Source: Saposhnikovia divaricata (taxonomy: Eukaryota > Streptophyta > Magnoliopsida > Apiales > Apiaceae). From it: a stretch of 64,000 nt of DNA. The DNA is taken from assembly GCA_036435485.1 (NCBI GenBank), contig CM071598.1, positions 227,184,648 through 227,248,647 on the forward strand. The letters run 5' to 3'. Position 1 is the stretch's first letter. Each line of letters begins with the position of its first letter. The position numbers and the translations under genes were made by a program. The notes under the pieces were generated by a model that made no database searches, was not told the origin of the DNA, and saw only the letters and a program-made list of their open reading frames with translations. Of the stretch, positions 1 through 13,005 are shown in pieces.

Positions 1-169
1 ATCGAAACTCGGTTTTCGGATAATCCTCAAAGTGGTTAGTACACGGGATATTGTTAAAAATCAAGTCGGACCATTTAAGGGATATTTTTACATATTTTTT
101 TCCTATGGGTTATTGGAATTCAACGAAATTTTATTTGACGCAGTTCAGACCGGAATCGAAGCTGGTATG
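1..169 (+). repeat. Reference satellite monomer (class a)
   Basis: First complete monomer in the phase used here. Landmarks in order: atcgaaactcgg, ggataatcc, a ggttagtacacggg block, the A/T-rich stretch ttgttaaaaa, gtcggacc, a T-rich stretch around tttttacatatt, tcctatgggttatt, an EcoRI site (gaattc), aaattttattt, and gcagttcagaccgg ahead of the class-specific end gaagctggtatg. The length is close to one nucleosome plus linker, as in many centromeric satellites. The start is arbitrary because the array is continuous. Stop codons occur in all six frames of a typical monomer (checked on class b), so it does not encode protein. Confidence 0.95.
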
Positions 170-1352
170 ATCGAAACTCGGTTTTCGGAAAATTCTCAAA
201 AGGGTTAGTACGCGGGATATTGTTAAAAATCAAGTCGGACCATTTTATGGATATTTTTACATATTTTGTTCCTATGGGTTATTGGAATTCAAAGAAATTT
301 TATTTGACGCAGTTCGGACCGGAATCGGAGCTGATATGATCGAAATTCGGTTTTCGGAAAATTCTCAAAGGGGTTAGTACACGGGATATTGTTAAAAATC
401 AAGTCGGACCATTTTGCTGATATTTTTACATATTTTGTTCTTATGGGTTACTGAAATTCAACAAAATTTTATCTGACGTAGTTCGAACCTGAATCAGAGC
501 TGATATGATCGAAACTCGGTTTTCGGAAAATCCTCAAAGTGGTTAGTACACGGGATATTGTTAAAAATGAAGTCAGACCATTTTAGGGATATTTTTACAT
601 ATTTTGTTCCTATGGGTTATTGGAATTCAACGAAATTTTACTTGACGCAGTTCAGACCAGAATCGAAGCTGGTATGATCGAAACTCGGTTTTCGGAAAAT
701 TCTCAAAGGGGTTAGTACACCGGATATTGTTAAAAATCAAGTCGGACCATTTTGTGGATATTTTTACATATTTTGTTCCTATGGGTTATTGGAATTCAAC
801 GAAATTTTATTTGACGCAGTTCGTACCGGAATCGGAGCTGATATGATCGAAACTCGGTTTTCGGAAAATTCTCAAAGGGGTTAGTACACGGGATATTGTT
901 AAAAATCAAGTCGGACCATTTTGCTGATATTTTTACATATTTTGTTCTTATGGGTTATTGAAATTCAACAAAATTTTATCTGACGCAGTTCGAACCTGAA
1001 TCAGAACTGATATGATAGAAACTCGGTTTTCGGATAATCCTCAAAGTGGTTAGTACACGGGATATTTTTAAAAATGAAGTCGGACCATTTTAGGGATATT
1101 TTTACATATTTTGTTCCTATGGGTTATTGGAATTCAACGAAATTTTACTTGACGCAGTTCAGACCGGAATCGAAGCTGGTATGATCGAAACTCGGTTTTC
1201 GGAAAATTCTTAAAGGGGTTAGTACACGGGATATTGTTAAAAATCAAGTCGGACCATTTTGTGGATATTTTTACATATTTTGTTCCTATGGGTTATTGGA
1301 ATTCAACGAAATTTTATTTGACGCAGTTCGGACCGGAATCGGAGCTGATATG
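1..1352. repeat. 3-mer HOR block I (507-bp unit, 8 monomers)
   Basis: Eight monomers cycle as a, b-like (ggaaaattc 5' half with gcagttcggaccgg 3' half), e, with a-type starts at 1, 508 and 1015. No indel occurs. The b-like monomer at 677 carries acaccgg, a change shared with monomers in the second 3-mer block at 22504, 23011, 23518 and 24532. That links the two blocks by descent even though about 21 kb of other HORs lies between them. The block runs off the left window edge and ends at 1352, where a class c monomer replaces the expected e monomer. Confidence 0.93.
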
Positions 1353-1521
1353 ATCGAAACTCGGTTTTCGGATAATCCTCAAAGTGATTAGTACACGGGA
1401 TATTGTTAAAAATGAAGTCGGACCATTTTAGGGATATTTTTACATATTTTGTTCCTATGGGTTATTGGAATTCAACGAAATTTTATTTGACGCAATTCGG
1501 ACCTGAATCGGAACTGATATA

Positions 1522-1689
1522 GTCAAAACTCGGTTTTTAGATAATCCTCAAAGGGTTAGTACACGGGATATTGTTAAAAATTGAGTCAGACCATTTTGTG
1601 GATATTTTTACATATTTTGTTCCTATGGGTTATTGGAATTCAACAAAATTTTATTTGACGTAGTTCGGACCGGAATCGGAGCTGATATG
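1522..1689 (+). repeat. Class d' monomer, 168 bp, with marker 1-bp deletion
   Basis: Example of the class with caaagggttag instead of caaaggggttag, one G short. I count 35 such monomers in the window and none outside this class. HOR periods follow from it: 4x169-1=675, 7x169-1=1182, 12x169-1=2027, 16x169-2=2702, 28x169-3=4729. It begins gtcaaaactcgg instead of atcgaaactcgg, so the usual GATC site at the monomer junction is lost. Confidence 0.92.
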
Positions 1690-1858
1690 ATCGAAACTCG
1701 GTTTTCGGAAAATTCTCAAAGGGGTTAGTACACGGGATATTGTTGAAAATCAAGTCGGACCATTATGTGGATGTTTCTACATATTTTGTTCATATGGGTT
1801 ATTGAAATTCAAAAAAATTTTATTTGACGTAGTTCGAACCTGAATCAGAGCTGATATA
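1690..1858 (+). repeat. Class f monomer (gttgaaaatc / attatgtgg)
   Basis: Example of the most distinctive class: gttgaaaatcaag, accattatgtggatgtttctac, gttcatatggg and ttcaaaaaaa in place of ttcaacaaaa. It nearly always follows d' and precedes g, forming the c' d' f g 4-mer that is a building block of the 7-, 12- and 16-mers. The number of A residues after ttc varies from 7 to 9 between copies while the combined A+T tract stays 11 long. Confidence 0.9.
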
Positions 1859-4730
1859 ATCGAAACTCGGTTTTCGAATAATCCTCAAAGTGGTTAGTAC
1901 ATGGGATATTGTTAAAAATCGAGTCAGACCATTTTAGGGATATTTTTACATATTTTGTTCCTATGGGTTATTGAAATTCAACAAAATTTTATTTGGCGTA
2001 GTTCGAACCTGAATCGGAGCTGATATGATCGAAACTCGATTTTCGGATAATCCTCAAAGTGGTTAGTACACGGGATTTTGTTAAAAATGAAGTCGCACCA
2101 TTTTAGGGATATTTTTAAATATTTTGTTCCTATGGGTTATTGGAATTCAACGAAATTTTATTTGACGCAATTCGGACCTGAATCGGAACTGATATAGTCA
2201 AAACTCGGTTTTTGGATAATCCTCAAAGGGTTAGTACACGGGATATTGTTAAAAATTGAGTCAGACCATTTTGTGGATATTTTTACATATTTTGTTCCTA
2301 TGGGTTATTGGAATTCAACAAAATTTTATTTGACGTAGTTCGGACCGGAATCGGAGCTGATATGATCGAAACTCGGTTTTCGGAAAATTCTCAAAGGGGT
2401 TAGTACACGGGATATTGTTGAAAATCAAGTCGGACCATTATGTGGATGTTTCTACATATTTTGTTCATATGGGTTATTGAAATTCAAAAAAAAATTATTT
2501 GACGCAGTTCGAACCTGAATCAGAGCTGATATGATCGAAACTCGGTTTTCGAATAATCCTCAAAGTGGTTAGTACACGGGATATTGTTAAAAATCGAGTC
2601 GGACCATTTTGTGGATATTTTTACATATTTTGTTCCTATGGGTTATTGAAATTCAACAAAATTTTATTTGGCGTAGTTCGAACCTGAATCGGAGCTGATA
2701 TGATCGAAACTCGATTTTCGGATAATCCTCAAAGTGGTTAGTACACGGGATATTGTTAAAAATGAAGTCGGACCATTTTAGGGATATTTTTACATATTTT
2801 GTTCCTATTGGTTATTGGAATTCAACGAAATTTTATTTGACGCAATTCGGACCTGAATAGGAGCTCATATAGTCAAAACTCAGTTTTTGGATAATCCTCA
2901 AAGGGGTTAGTACACGGGATATTGTTAAAAATTGAGTCAGACCATTTTGTGGATATTTTTACATATTTTGTTCCTACGGGTTATTGGAATTCAAAAAAAA
3001 TTTATTTGACGTAGTTCGGACCGGAATCGGAGATGATATGATCGAAACTCGGTTTTCGGAAAATTCTCAAAGGGGTTAGTACACGGGATATTGTTAAAAA
3101 TCAAGTCGGACCATTTTGCTGATATTTTTACATATTTTGTTCTTATGGGTTATTGAAATTCAACAAAATTTTATTTGACGCAGTTCGAACCTGAATCAGA
3201 GCTGATATGATCGAAACTCGGTTTTCGAATAATCCTCAAAGTGGTTAGTACACGGGATATTGTTAAAAATCGAGTCGGACTATTTTAGGGATATTTTTAC
3301 ATATTTTGTTCCTATGGGTTATTGGAATTCAACGAAATTTTACTTGACGCAGTTCAGACCGGAATCGAAGCTGGTATGATCGAAACTCGGTTTTCGGAAA
3401 ATTCTCAAAAGGGTTAGTACACGGGATATTGTTAAAAATCAAGTCGGACCATTTTGTGGATATTTTTACATATTTTGTTCCTATGGGTTATTGAAATTCA
3501 ACAAAATTTTATTTAGCGTAGTTCGAACCTGAATCGGAGCTGATATGATCGAAACTCGATTTTCGGATAATCCTCAAAGTGGTTAGTACACGGGATATTG
3601 TTAAAAATGAAGTCGGACCATTTTAGGGATGTTTTTACATATTTTGTTCCTATGGGTTATTGGAATTCAACGAAATTTTATTTGACGCAATTCGGACCTT
3701 AATCGGAGCTGATATGGTCAAAACTCGGTTTTTGGATAATCCTCAAAGGGGTTAGTACACGGGATATTGTTAAAAATTGAGTCAGACCATTTTGTGGATA
3801 TTTTTACATATTTTGTTCCTATGGGTTATTGGAATTCAAAAAAATTTTATTTGACGTAGTTCGGACCGGAATCGGAGCTAATATTATCGAAACTCGGTTT
3901 TCGGAAAATTCTCAAAGGGGTTAGTACACGGGATATTGTTAAAAATCAAGTCGGACCATTTTGCTGATATTTTTACATATTTTGTTCTTATGGGTTATTG
4001 AAATTCAACAAAATTTTATCTGACGCAGTTCGAACCTGAATCAGAGCTGATATGATCGAAACTCGGTTTTCGGATAATCCTCAAAGTGGTTAGTACACGG
4101 GATATTGTTAAAAATGAAGTCGGACCATTTTAGGGATATTTTTACATATTTTGTTCCTATGGGTTATTGGAATTCAACGAAATTTTATTTGACGCAGTTC
4201 AGACCGGAATCGAAGCTGGTATGATCGAAACTCGGTTTTCGGAAAATTCTCAAAAGGGTTAGTACACGGGATATTGTTAAAAATCAAGTCGGACCATTTT
4301 GTGGATATTTTTACAAATTTTGTTCCTATGGGTTATTGAAATTCAACAAAATTTTATTTGGCGTAGTTCGAACTTGAATCGGAGCTAATATGATCGAAAC
4401 TCGATTTTCGGATAATCCTCAAAGTGGTTAGTACACGGGATATTGTTAAAAATGAAGTCGAACCATTTTAGGGATATTTTTACATATTTTGTTCCTATGG
4501 GTTATTGGAATTCAACGAAATTTTATTTGACGCAATTCGGACCTGAATCGGAGCTGATATAGTCAAAACTCGGTTTTTAGATAATCCTCAAAGGGGTTAG
4601 TACACGGAATATTGTTAAAAATCAAGTCGGACCATTTTTTGGATGTTTTTACATATTTTGTTCACATGGGTTATTGAAATTCAACAAAATTTTATTTGAC
4701 GCAGTTCGAACCTGAATCAGAGCTGATATG

Positions 4731-4899
4731 ATCGAAACTCGATTTTCGAATAATCCTCAAAGTGGTTAGCACACGGGATATTGTTAAAAATCGAGTCAGA
4801 CCATTTTAGGGATATTTTTACATATTTTGTTCCTATGGGTTATTGAAATTCAACAAAAAAAATTTTGGCGTAGTTCGAACGTGAATCGGAGCTGATATG
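4731..4899 (+). repeat. Class g' monomer with shifted A/T tract
   Basis: This monomer reads caac, eight A, four T, ggcg where sister g monomers read caac, four A, four T, a, three T, ggcg. Total length is unchanged. It also carries cgaacgtgaatcgg instead of cgaacctgaatcgg. The pair of changes is a reliable marker, seen at about 4855, 15664, 20393, 30363, 32894, 36441, 49782, 50964, 52146 and 60933, and was used to align the long-range copies. Confidence 0.9.
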
Positions 4900-5574
4900 A
4901 TCGAAACTCGATTTTCGGATAATCCTCAAAGTGGTTAGTACACGGGATATTGTTAAAAATGAAGTCGGACCATTTTAGGGATATTTTTACATATTTTGTT
5001 CCTATGGGTTATTGGAATTCAACGAAATTTTATTTGACGCAATTCGGACCTGAATCGGAACTGATATAGTCAAAACTCGGTTTTTAGATAATCCTCAAAG
5101 GGTTAGTACACGGGATATTGTTAAAAATTGAGTCAGACCATTTTGTGGATATTTTTACATATTTTGTTCCTATGGGTTATTGGAATTCAACAAAATTTTA
5201 TTTGACGTAGTTCGGACCGGAATCGGAGCTGATATGATGGAAACTCGGTTTTCGGAAAATTTTCAAAGGGGTTAGTACACGGGATATTGTTGAAAATCAA
5301 GTCGGACCATTATGTGGATGTTTCTACATATTTTGTTCATATGGGTTATTGAAATTCAAAAAAATTTTATTTGACGCAGTTCGAACCTGAATCAGAGCTG
5401 ATATGATCGAAACTCGGTTTTCGAATAATCCTCAAAGTGGTTAGTACACGGGATATTGTTAAAAATCGAGTCAGACCATTTTGTGGATATTTTTACATAT
5501 TTTGTTCCTATGGGTTATTGAAATTCAACAAAATTTTATTTGGCGTAGTTCGAACCTGAATCGGAGCTGATATG

Positions 5575-7601
5575 ATCGAAACTCGATTTTCGGATAATCC
5601 TCAAAGTGGTTAGTACACGGGATATTGTTAAAAATGAAGTCGGACCATTTTAGGGATATTTTTACATATTTTGTTCCTATTGGTTATTGGAATTCAACGA
5701 AATTTTATTTGACGCAATTCGGACCTGAATCGGAGCTGATATAGTCAAAACTCGGTTTTTGGATAATCCTCAAAGGGGTTAGTACACGGGATATTGTTAA
5801 AAATTGAGTCAGACCATTTTGTGGATATTTTTACATATTTTGTTCCTACGGGTTATTGGAATTCAAAAAAAATTTATTTGACGTACTTCGGACCGGAATC
5901 GGAGATGATATGATCGAAACTCGGTTTTCGGAAAATTCTCAAAGGGGTTAGTACACGTGATATTGTTAAAAATCAAGTCGGACCATTTTGCTGATATTTT
6001 TACATATTTTGTTCTTATGGATTATTGAAATTCAACAAAATTTTATTTGACGCAGTTCGAACCTGAATCAGAGCTGATATGATCGAAACTCGGTTTTCGA
6101 ATAATCCTCAAAGTGGTTAGTACACGGGATATTGTTAAAAATCGAGTCGGTCTATTTTAGGGATATTTTTACATATTTTGTTCCTATGGGTTATTGGAAT
6201 TCAACGAAATTTTACTTGACGCAGTTCAGACCGGAATCGAAGCTGGTATGATCGAAACTCGGTTTTCGGAAAATTCTCAAAAGGGTTAGTACACGGGATA
6301 TTGTTAAAAATCAAGTCGGACCATTTTGTGGATATTTTTACATATTTTGTTCCTATGGGTTATTGAAATTCAACAAAATTTTATTTGGCGTAGTTCGAAC
6401 CTGAATCGGAGCTGATATGATCGAAACTCGATTTTCGGATAATCCTCAAAGTGGTTAGTACACGGGATATTGTTAAAAATAAAGTCGGACCATTTTAGGG
6501 ATGTTTTTACATATTTTGTTCCTATGGGTTATTGGAATTCAACGAAATTTTATTTGACGCAATTCGGACCTTAATCGGAGCTGATATAGTCAAAACTCGG
6601 TTTTTGGATAATCCTCAAAGGGGTTAGTACACGGGATATTGTTAAAAATTGAGTCAGACCATTTTGTGGATATTTTTACATATTTTGTTCCTATGGGTTA
6701 TTGGAATTCAAAAAAAATTTATTTGACGTAGTTCGGACCGGAATCGGAGCTAATATTATCGAAACTCGGTTTTCGGAAAATTCTCAAAGGGGTTAGTACA
6801 CGGGATATTGTTAAAAATCAAGTCGGACCATTTTGCTGATATTTTTACATATTTTGTTCTTATGGGTTATTGAAATTCAACAAAATTTTATCTGACGCAG
6901 TTCGAACCTGAATCAGAGCTGATATGATCGAAACTCGGTTTTCGGATAATCCTCAAAGTGGTTAGTACACGGGATATTGTTAAAAATGAAGTCGGACCAT
7001 TTTAGGGATATTTTTACATATTTTGTTCCTATGGGTTATTGGAATTCAACGAAGTTTTATTTGACGCAATTCGGACCTGAATCGGAACTGATATAGTCAA
7101 AACTCGGTTTTTGGATAATCCTCAAAGGGTTAGTACACGGGATATTGTTAAAAATTGAGTCAGACCATTTCGTGGATATTTTTACATATTTTGTTCCTAT
7201 GGGTTATTGGAATTCAACAAAATTTTATTTGACGTAGTTCGGACCGGAATCGAAGCTGATATGATCGAAACTCGGTTTTCGGAAAATTCTCAAAGGGGTT
7301 AGTACACGGGATATTGTTGAAAATCAAGTCGGACCATTATGTGGATGTTTCTACATATTTTGTTCATACGGGTTATTGAAATTCAAAAAAATTTTATTTG
7401 ACGCAGTTCGAACCTGAATCAGAGCTGATATAATCGAAACTCGGTTTTCGAATAATCCTCAAAGTGGTTAGTACACGGGATATTGTTAAAAATCGAGTCA
7501 GACCATTTTAGGGATATTTTTACATATATTGTTCCTATGGGTTATTGAAATTCAACAAAATTTTATTTGGCGTAGTTCGAACCTGAATCGGAGCTGATAT
7601 G
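5575..7601. repeat. 12-mer HOR unit (2027 bp), copy 1
   Basis: Order: c d e a' b c d e (a/c hybrid) d' f g. The next copy starts at 7602, exactly 2027 bp on. The marker acacgtgat in the e monomer recurs at 5955 and 7982. The ninth monomer (6927) is chimeric: its 5' half is class a (actcggttttcggataatcc) and its 3' half class c (gcaattcggacc). This is probably the recombination joint that created the 12-mer. Private variants here include catttcgtgg (~7167), catatattg (~7525) and gtcggtct (~6145). Confidence 0.9.
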
Positions 7602-10303
7602 ATCGAAACTCGATTTTCGGATAATCCTCAAAGTGGTTAGTACACGGGATATTGTTAAAAATGAAGTCGGACCATTTTAGGGATATTTTTACATATTTTG
7701 TTCCTATTGGTTATTGGAATTCAACGAAATTTTATTTGACGCAATTCGGACCTGAATCGGAGCTGATATAGTAAAAACTCGGTTTTTGGATAATCCTCAA
7801 AGGGGTTAGTACACGGGATATTGTTAAAAATTGAGTCAGACCATTTTGTGGATATTTTTACATATTTTGTTCCTACGGGTTATTGGAATTCAAAAAAAAA
7901 TTATTTGACGTACTTCGGACCGGAATCGGAGATGATATGATCGAAACTCGGTTTTCGGAAAATTCTCAAAGGGGTTAGTACACGTGATATTGTTAAAAAT
8001 CAAGTCGGACCATTTTGCTGATATTTTTACATATTTTGTTCTTATGGATTATTGAAATTCAACAAAATTTTATTTGACGCAGTTCGAACCTGAATCAGAG
8101 CTGATATGATCGAAACTCGGTTTTCGAATAATCCTCAAAGTGGTTAGTACACGGGATATTGTTAAAAATCGAGTCGGACTATTTTAGGGATATTTTTACA
8201 TATTTTGTTCCTATGGGTTATTGGAATTCAACGAAATTTTACTTGACGCAGTTCAGACCGGAATCGAAGCTGGTATGATCGAAACTCGGTTTTCGGAAAA
8301 TTCTCAAAAGGGTTAGTACACGGGATATTGTTAAAAATCAAGTCGGACCATTTTGTGGATATTTTTACATATTTTGTTCCTATGGGTTATTGAAATTCAA
8401 CAAAATTTTATTTGGCGTAGTTCGAACCTGAATCGGAGCTGATATGATCGAAACTCGATTTTCGGATAATCCTCAAAGTGGTTAGTACACGGGATATTGT
8501 TAAAAATAAAGTCGGACCATTTTAGGGATGTTTTTACATATTTTGTTCCTATGGGTTATTGGAATTCAACGAAATTTTATTTGACGCAATTCGGACCTTA
8601 ATCGGAGCTGATATAGTCAAAACTCGGTTTTTGGATAATCCTCAAAGGGGTTAGTACACGGGATATTGTTAAAAATTGAGTCAGACCATTTTGTGGATAT
8701 TTTTACATATTTTGTTCCTATGGGTTATTGGAATTCAAAAAAATTTTATTTGACGTAGTTCGGACCGGAATCGGAGCTAATATTATCGAAACTCGGTTTT
8801 CGGAAAATTCTCAAAGGGGTTAGTACACGGGATATTGTTAAAAATCAAGTCGGACCATTTTGCTGATATTTTTACATATTTTGTTCTTATGGGTTATTGA
8901 AATTCAACAAAATTTTATCTGACGCAGTTCGAACCTGAATCAGAGCTGATATGATCGAAACTCGGTTTTCGGATAATCCTCAAAGTGGTTAGTACACGGG
9001 ATATTGTTAAAAATGAAGTCGGACCATTTTAGGGATATTTTTACATATTTTGTTCCTATGGGTTATTGGAATTCAACGAAGTTTTATTTGACGCAATTCG
9101 GACCTGAATCGGAACTGATATAGTCAAAACTCGGTTTTTGGATAATCCTCAAAGGGTTAGTACACGGGATATTGTTAAAAATTGAGTCAGACCATTTTGT
9201 GGATATTTTTACATATTTTGTTCCTATGGGTTATTGGAATTCAACAAAATTTTATTTGACGTAGTTCGGACCGGAATCGAAGCTGATATGATCGAAACTC
9301 GGTTTTCGGAAAATTCTCAAAGGGGTTAGTACACGGGATATTGTTGAAAATCAAGTCGGACCATTATGTGGATGTTTCTACATATTTTGTTCATATGGGT
9401 TATTGAAATTCAAAAAAATTTTATTTGACGCAGTTCGAACCTGAATCAGAGCTGATATAATCGAAACTCGGTTTTCGAATAATCCTCAAAGTGGTTAGTA
9501 CACGGGATATTGTTAAAAATCGAGTCAGACCATTTTAGGGATATTTTTACATATTTTGTTCCTATGGGTTATTGAAATTCAACAAAATTTTATTTGGCGT
9601 AGTTCGAACCTGAATCGGAGCTGATATGATCGAAACTCGATTTTCGGATAATCCTCAAAGTCGTTAGTACACGGGATATTGTTAAAAATGAAGTCGCACC
9701 ATTTTAGGGATATTTTTAAATATTTTGTTCCTATGGGTTATTGGAATTCAACGAAGTTTTATTTGACGCAATTCGGACCTGAATCGGAACTGATATAGTC
9801 AAAACTCGGTTTTTGGATAATCCTCAAAGGGTTAGTACACGGGATATTGTTAAAAATTGAGTCAGACCATTTTGTGGATATTTTTACATATTTTGTTCCT
9901 ATGGGTTATTGGAATTCAACAAAATTTTATTTGACGTAGTTCGGACCGGAATCGGAGCTGATATGATCGAAACTCGGTTTTCGGAAAATTCTCAAAGGGG
10001 TTAGTACACGGGATATTGTTGAAAATCAAGTCGGACCATTATGTGGATGTTTCTACATATTTTGTTCATATGGGTTATTGAAATTCAAAAAAAATTTATT
10101 TGACGCAGTTCGAACCTGAATCAGAGCTGATATAATCGAAACTCGGTTTTCGAATAATCCTCAAAGTGGTTAGTACACGGGATATTGTTAAAAATCGAGT
10201 CAGACCATTTTAGGGATATTTTTACATATTTTGTTCCTATGGGTTATTGAAATTCAACAAAATTTTATTTGGCGTAGTTCGAACCTGAATCGGAGCTGAT
10301 ATG
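7602..10303. repeat. 16-mer HOR unit (2702 bp), copy 1
   Basis: Order: c d e a' b c d e (a/c) d' f g c' d' f g, that is, the 12-mer plus one extra c' d' f g 4-mer. Two d' monomers give 16x169-2=2702 bp. The added c' (9629) carries caaagtcgttag and gtcgcacc, which tag it in all later copies. The acacgtgat marker lies at 7982 and next at 10684. The inner 4-mer repeats with a 675-bp step (caaaggg at 9150 and 9825). Confidence 0.9.
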
Positions 10304-13005
10304 ATCGAAACTCGATTTTCGGATAATCCTCAAAGTGGTTAGTACACGGGATATTGTTAAAAATGAAGTCGAACCATTTTAGGGATATTTTTACATATTT
10401 TGTTCCTATGGGTTTTTGGAATTCAACGAAATTTTATTTGACGCAATTCGGACCTGAATCGGAGCTGATATAGTCAAAACTCGGTTTTTAGATAATTCTC
10501 AAAGGGGTTAGTACACGGGATATTGTTAAAAATTGAGTCAGACCATTTTGTGGATGTTTTTACATATTTTGTTCCTACGGGTTATTGGAATTCAAAAAAA
10601 ATTTATTTGACGTACTTCGGACCGGAATCGGAGATGATATGATCGAAACTCGGTTTTCGGAAAATTCTCAAAGGGGTTAGTACACGTGATATTGTTAAAA
10701 ATCAAGTCGGACCATTTTGCTGATATTTTTACATATTTTGTTCTTATGGATTATTGAAATTCAACAAAATTTTATTTGACGCAGTTCGAACCTAAATCAG
10801 AGCTGATATGATCGAAACTCGGTTTTCGAATAATCCTCAAAGTGGTTAGTACACGGGATATTGTTAAAAATCGAGTCGGACTATTTTAGGGATATTTTTA
10901 CATATTTTGTTCCTATGGGTTATTGGAATTCAACGAAATTTTACTTGACGCAGTTCAGACCGGAATCGAAGCTGGTATGATCGAAACTCGGTTTTCGGAA
11001 AATTCTCAAAAGGGTTAGTACACGGGATATTGTTAAAAATCAAGTCGGACCATTTTGTGGATATTTTTACATATTTTGTTCCTATGGGTTATTGAAATTC
11101 AACAAAATTTTATTTGGCGTAGTTCGAACCTGAATCGGAGCTGATATGATCGAAACTCGATTTTCGGATAATCCTCAAAGTGGTTAGTACACGGGATATT
11201 GTTAAAAATAAAGTCGGACCATTTTAGGGATGTTTTTACATATTTTGTTCCTATGGGTTATTGGAATTCAACGAAATTTTATTTGACGCAATTCGGACCT
11301 TAATCGGAGCTGATATAGTCAAAACTCGGTTTTTGGATAATCCTCAAAGGGGTTAGTACACGGGATATTGTTAAAAATTGAGTCAGACCATTTTGTGGAT
11401 ATTTTTACATATTTTGTTCCTATGGGTTATTGGAATTCAAAAAAATTTTATTTGACGTAGTTCGGACCGGAATCGGAGCTAATATTATCGAAACTCGGTT
11501 TTCGGGAAATTCTCAAAGGGGTTAGTACACGGGATATTGTTAAAAATCAAGTCGGACCATTTTGCTGATATTTTTACATATTTTGTTCTTATGGGTTATT
11601 GAAATTCAACAAAATTTTATCTGACGCAGTTCGAACCTGAATCAGAGCTGATATGATCGAAACTCGGTTTTCGGATAATCCTCAAAGTGGTTAGTACACG
11701 GGATATTGTTAAAAATGAAGTCGGACCATTTTAGGGATATTTTTACATATTTTGTTCCTATGGGTTATTGGAATTCAACGAAGTTTTATTTGACGCAATT
11801 CGGACCTGAATCGGAACTGATATAGTCAAAACTCGGTTTTTGGATAATCCTCAAAGGGTTAGTACACGGGATATTGTTAAAAATTGAGTCAGACCATTTT
11901 GTGGATATTTTTACATATTTTGTTCCTATGGGTTATTGGAATTCAACAAAATTTTATTTGACGTAGTTCGGACCGGAATCGAAGCTGATATGATCGAAAC
12001 TCGGTTTTCGGAAAATTCTCAAAGGGGTTAGTACACGGGATATTGTTGAAAATCAAGTCGGACCATTATGTGGATGTTTCTACATATTTTGTTCATATGG
12101 GTTATTGAAATTCAAAAAAATTTTATTTGACGCAGTTCGAACCTGAATCAGAGCTGATATAATCGAAACTCGGTTTTCGAATAATCCTCAAAGTGGTTAG
12201 TACACGGGATATTGTTAAAAATCGAGTCAGACCATTTTAGGGATATTTTTACATATTTTGTTCCTATGGGTTATTGAAATTCAACAAAATTTTATTTGGC
12301 GTAGTTCGAACCTGAATCGGAGCTGATATGATCGAAACTCGATTTTCGGATAATCCTCAAAGTCGTTAGTACACGGGATATTGTTAAAAATGAAGTCGCA
12401 CCATTTTAGGGATATTTTTAAATATTTTGTTCCTATGGGTTATTGGAATTCAACGAAGTTTTATTTGACGCAATTCGGACCTGAATCGGAACTGATATAG
12501 TCAAAACTCGGTTTTTGGATAATCCTCAAAGGGTTAGTACACGGGATATTGTTAAAAATTGAGTCAGACCATTTTGTGGATATTTTTACATATTTTGTTC
12601 CTATGGGTTATTGGAATTCAACAAAATTTTATTTGACGTAGTTCGGACCGGAATCGGAGCTGATATGATCGAAACTCGGTTTTCGGAAAATTCTCAAAGG
12701 GGTTAGTACACGGGATATTGTTGAAAATCAAGTCGGACCATTATGTGGATGTTTCTACATATTTTGTTCATATGGGTTATTGAAATTCAAAAAAAATTTA
12801 TTTGACGCAGTTCGAACCTGAATCAGAGCTGATATAATCGAAACTCGGTTTTCGAATAATCCTCAAAGTGGTTAGTACACAGGATATTGTTAAAAATCGA
12901 GTCAGACCATTTTAGGGATATTTTTACATATTTTGTTCCTATGGGTTATTGAAATTCAACAAAATTTTATTTGGCGTAGTTCGAACCTGAATCGGAGCTG
13001 ATATG
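10304..13005. repeat. 16-mer HOR unit (2702 bp), copy 2
   Basis: Same order as the preceding unit, but the first two monomers differ. It opens with c'' (gtcgaacc, gggtttttgg), followed by an h/d hybrid (tttagataattctc joined to cctacggg). That patch is shared with 43916-44253 in the second long tract, so the hybrid predates the long duplication. A private change in this copy is acctaaatcag (~10791). Confidence 0.88.

Larger units (their letters stand above)
1353..5574. repeat. Mixed 4-mer/5-mer HOR tract, 25 monomers (copy A of long duplication)
   Basis: Monomer order by hand: c' d' f g, c' d' f g, c d e a' b, c d e a b, c'' h g' c' d' f g. Three d' monomers (1522, 2197, 5069) are 168 bp, so 25 monomers span 4222 bp. 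The tract matches 32939-37160 monomer for monomer at a constant offset of 31586. Rare private variants are shared: gattttgtt (2073/33659), cctgaatagg (2851/34437), ttcacatggg (~4660/36246), gttagcacacg (~4766/36352) and gatggaaac (5236/36822). The tract also contains the first aacaaaaaaaattttgg variant of class g (monomer 4731). Confidence 0.9.
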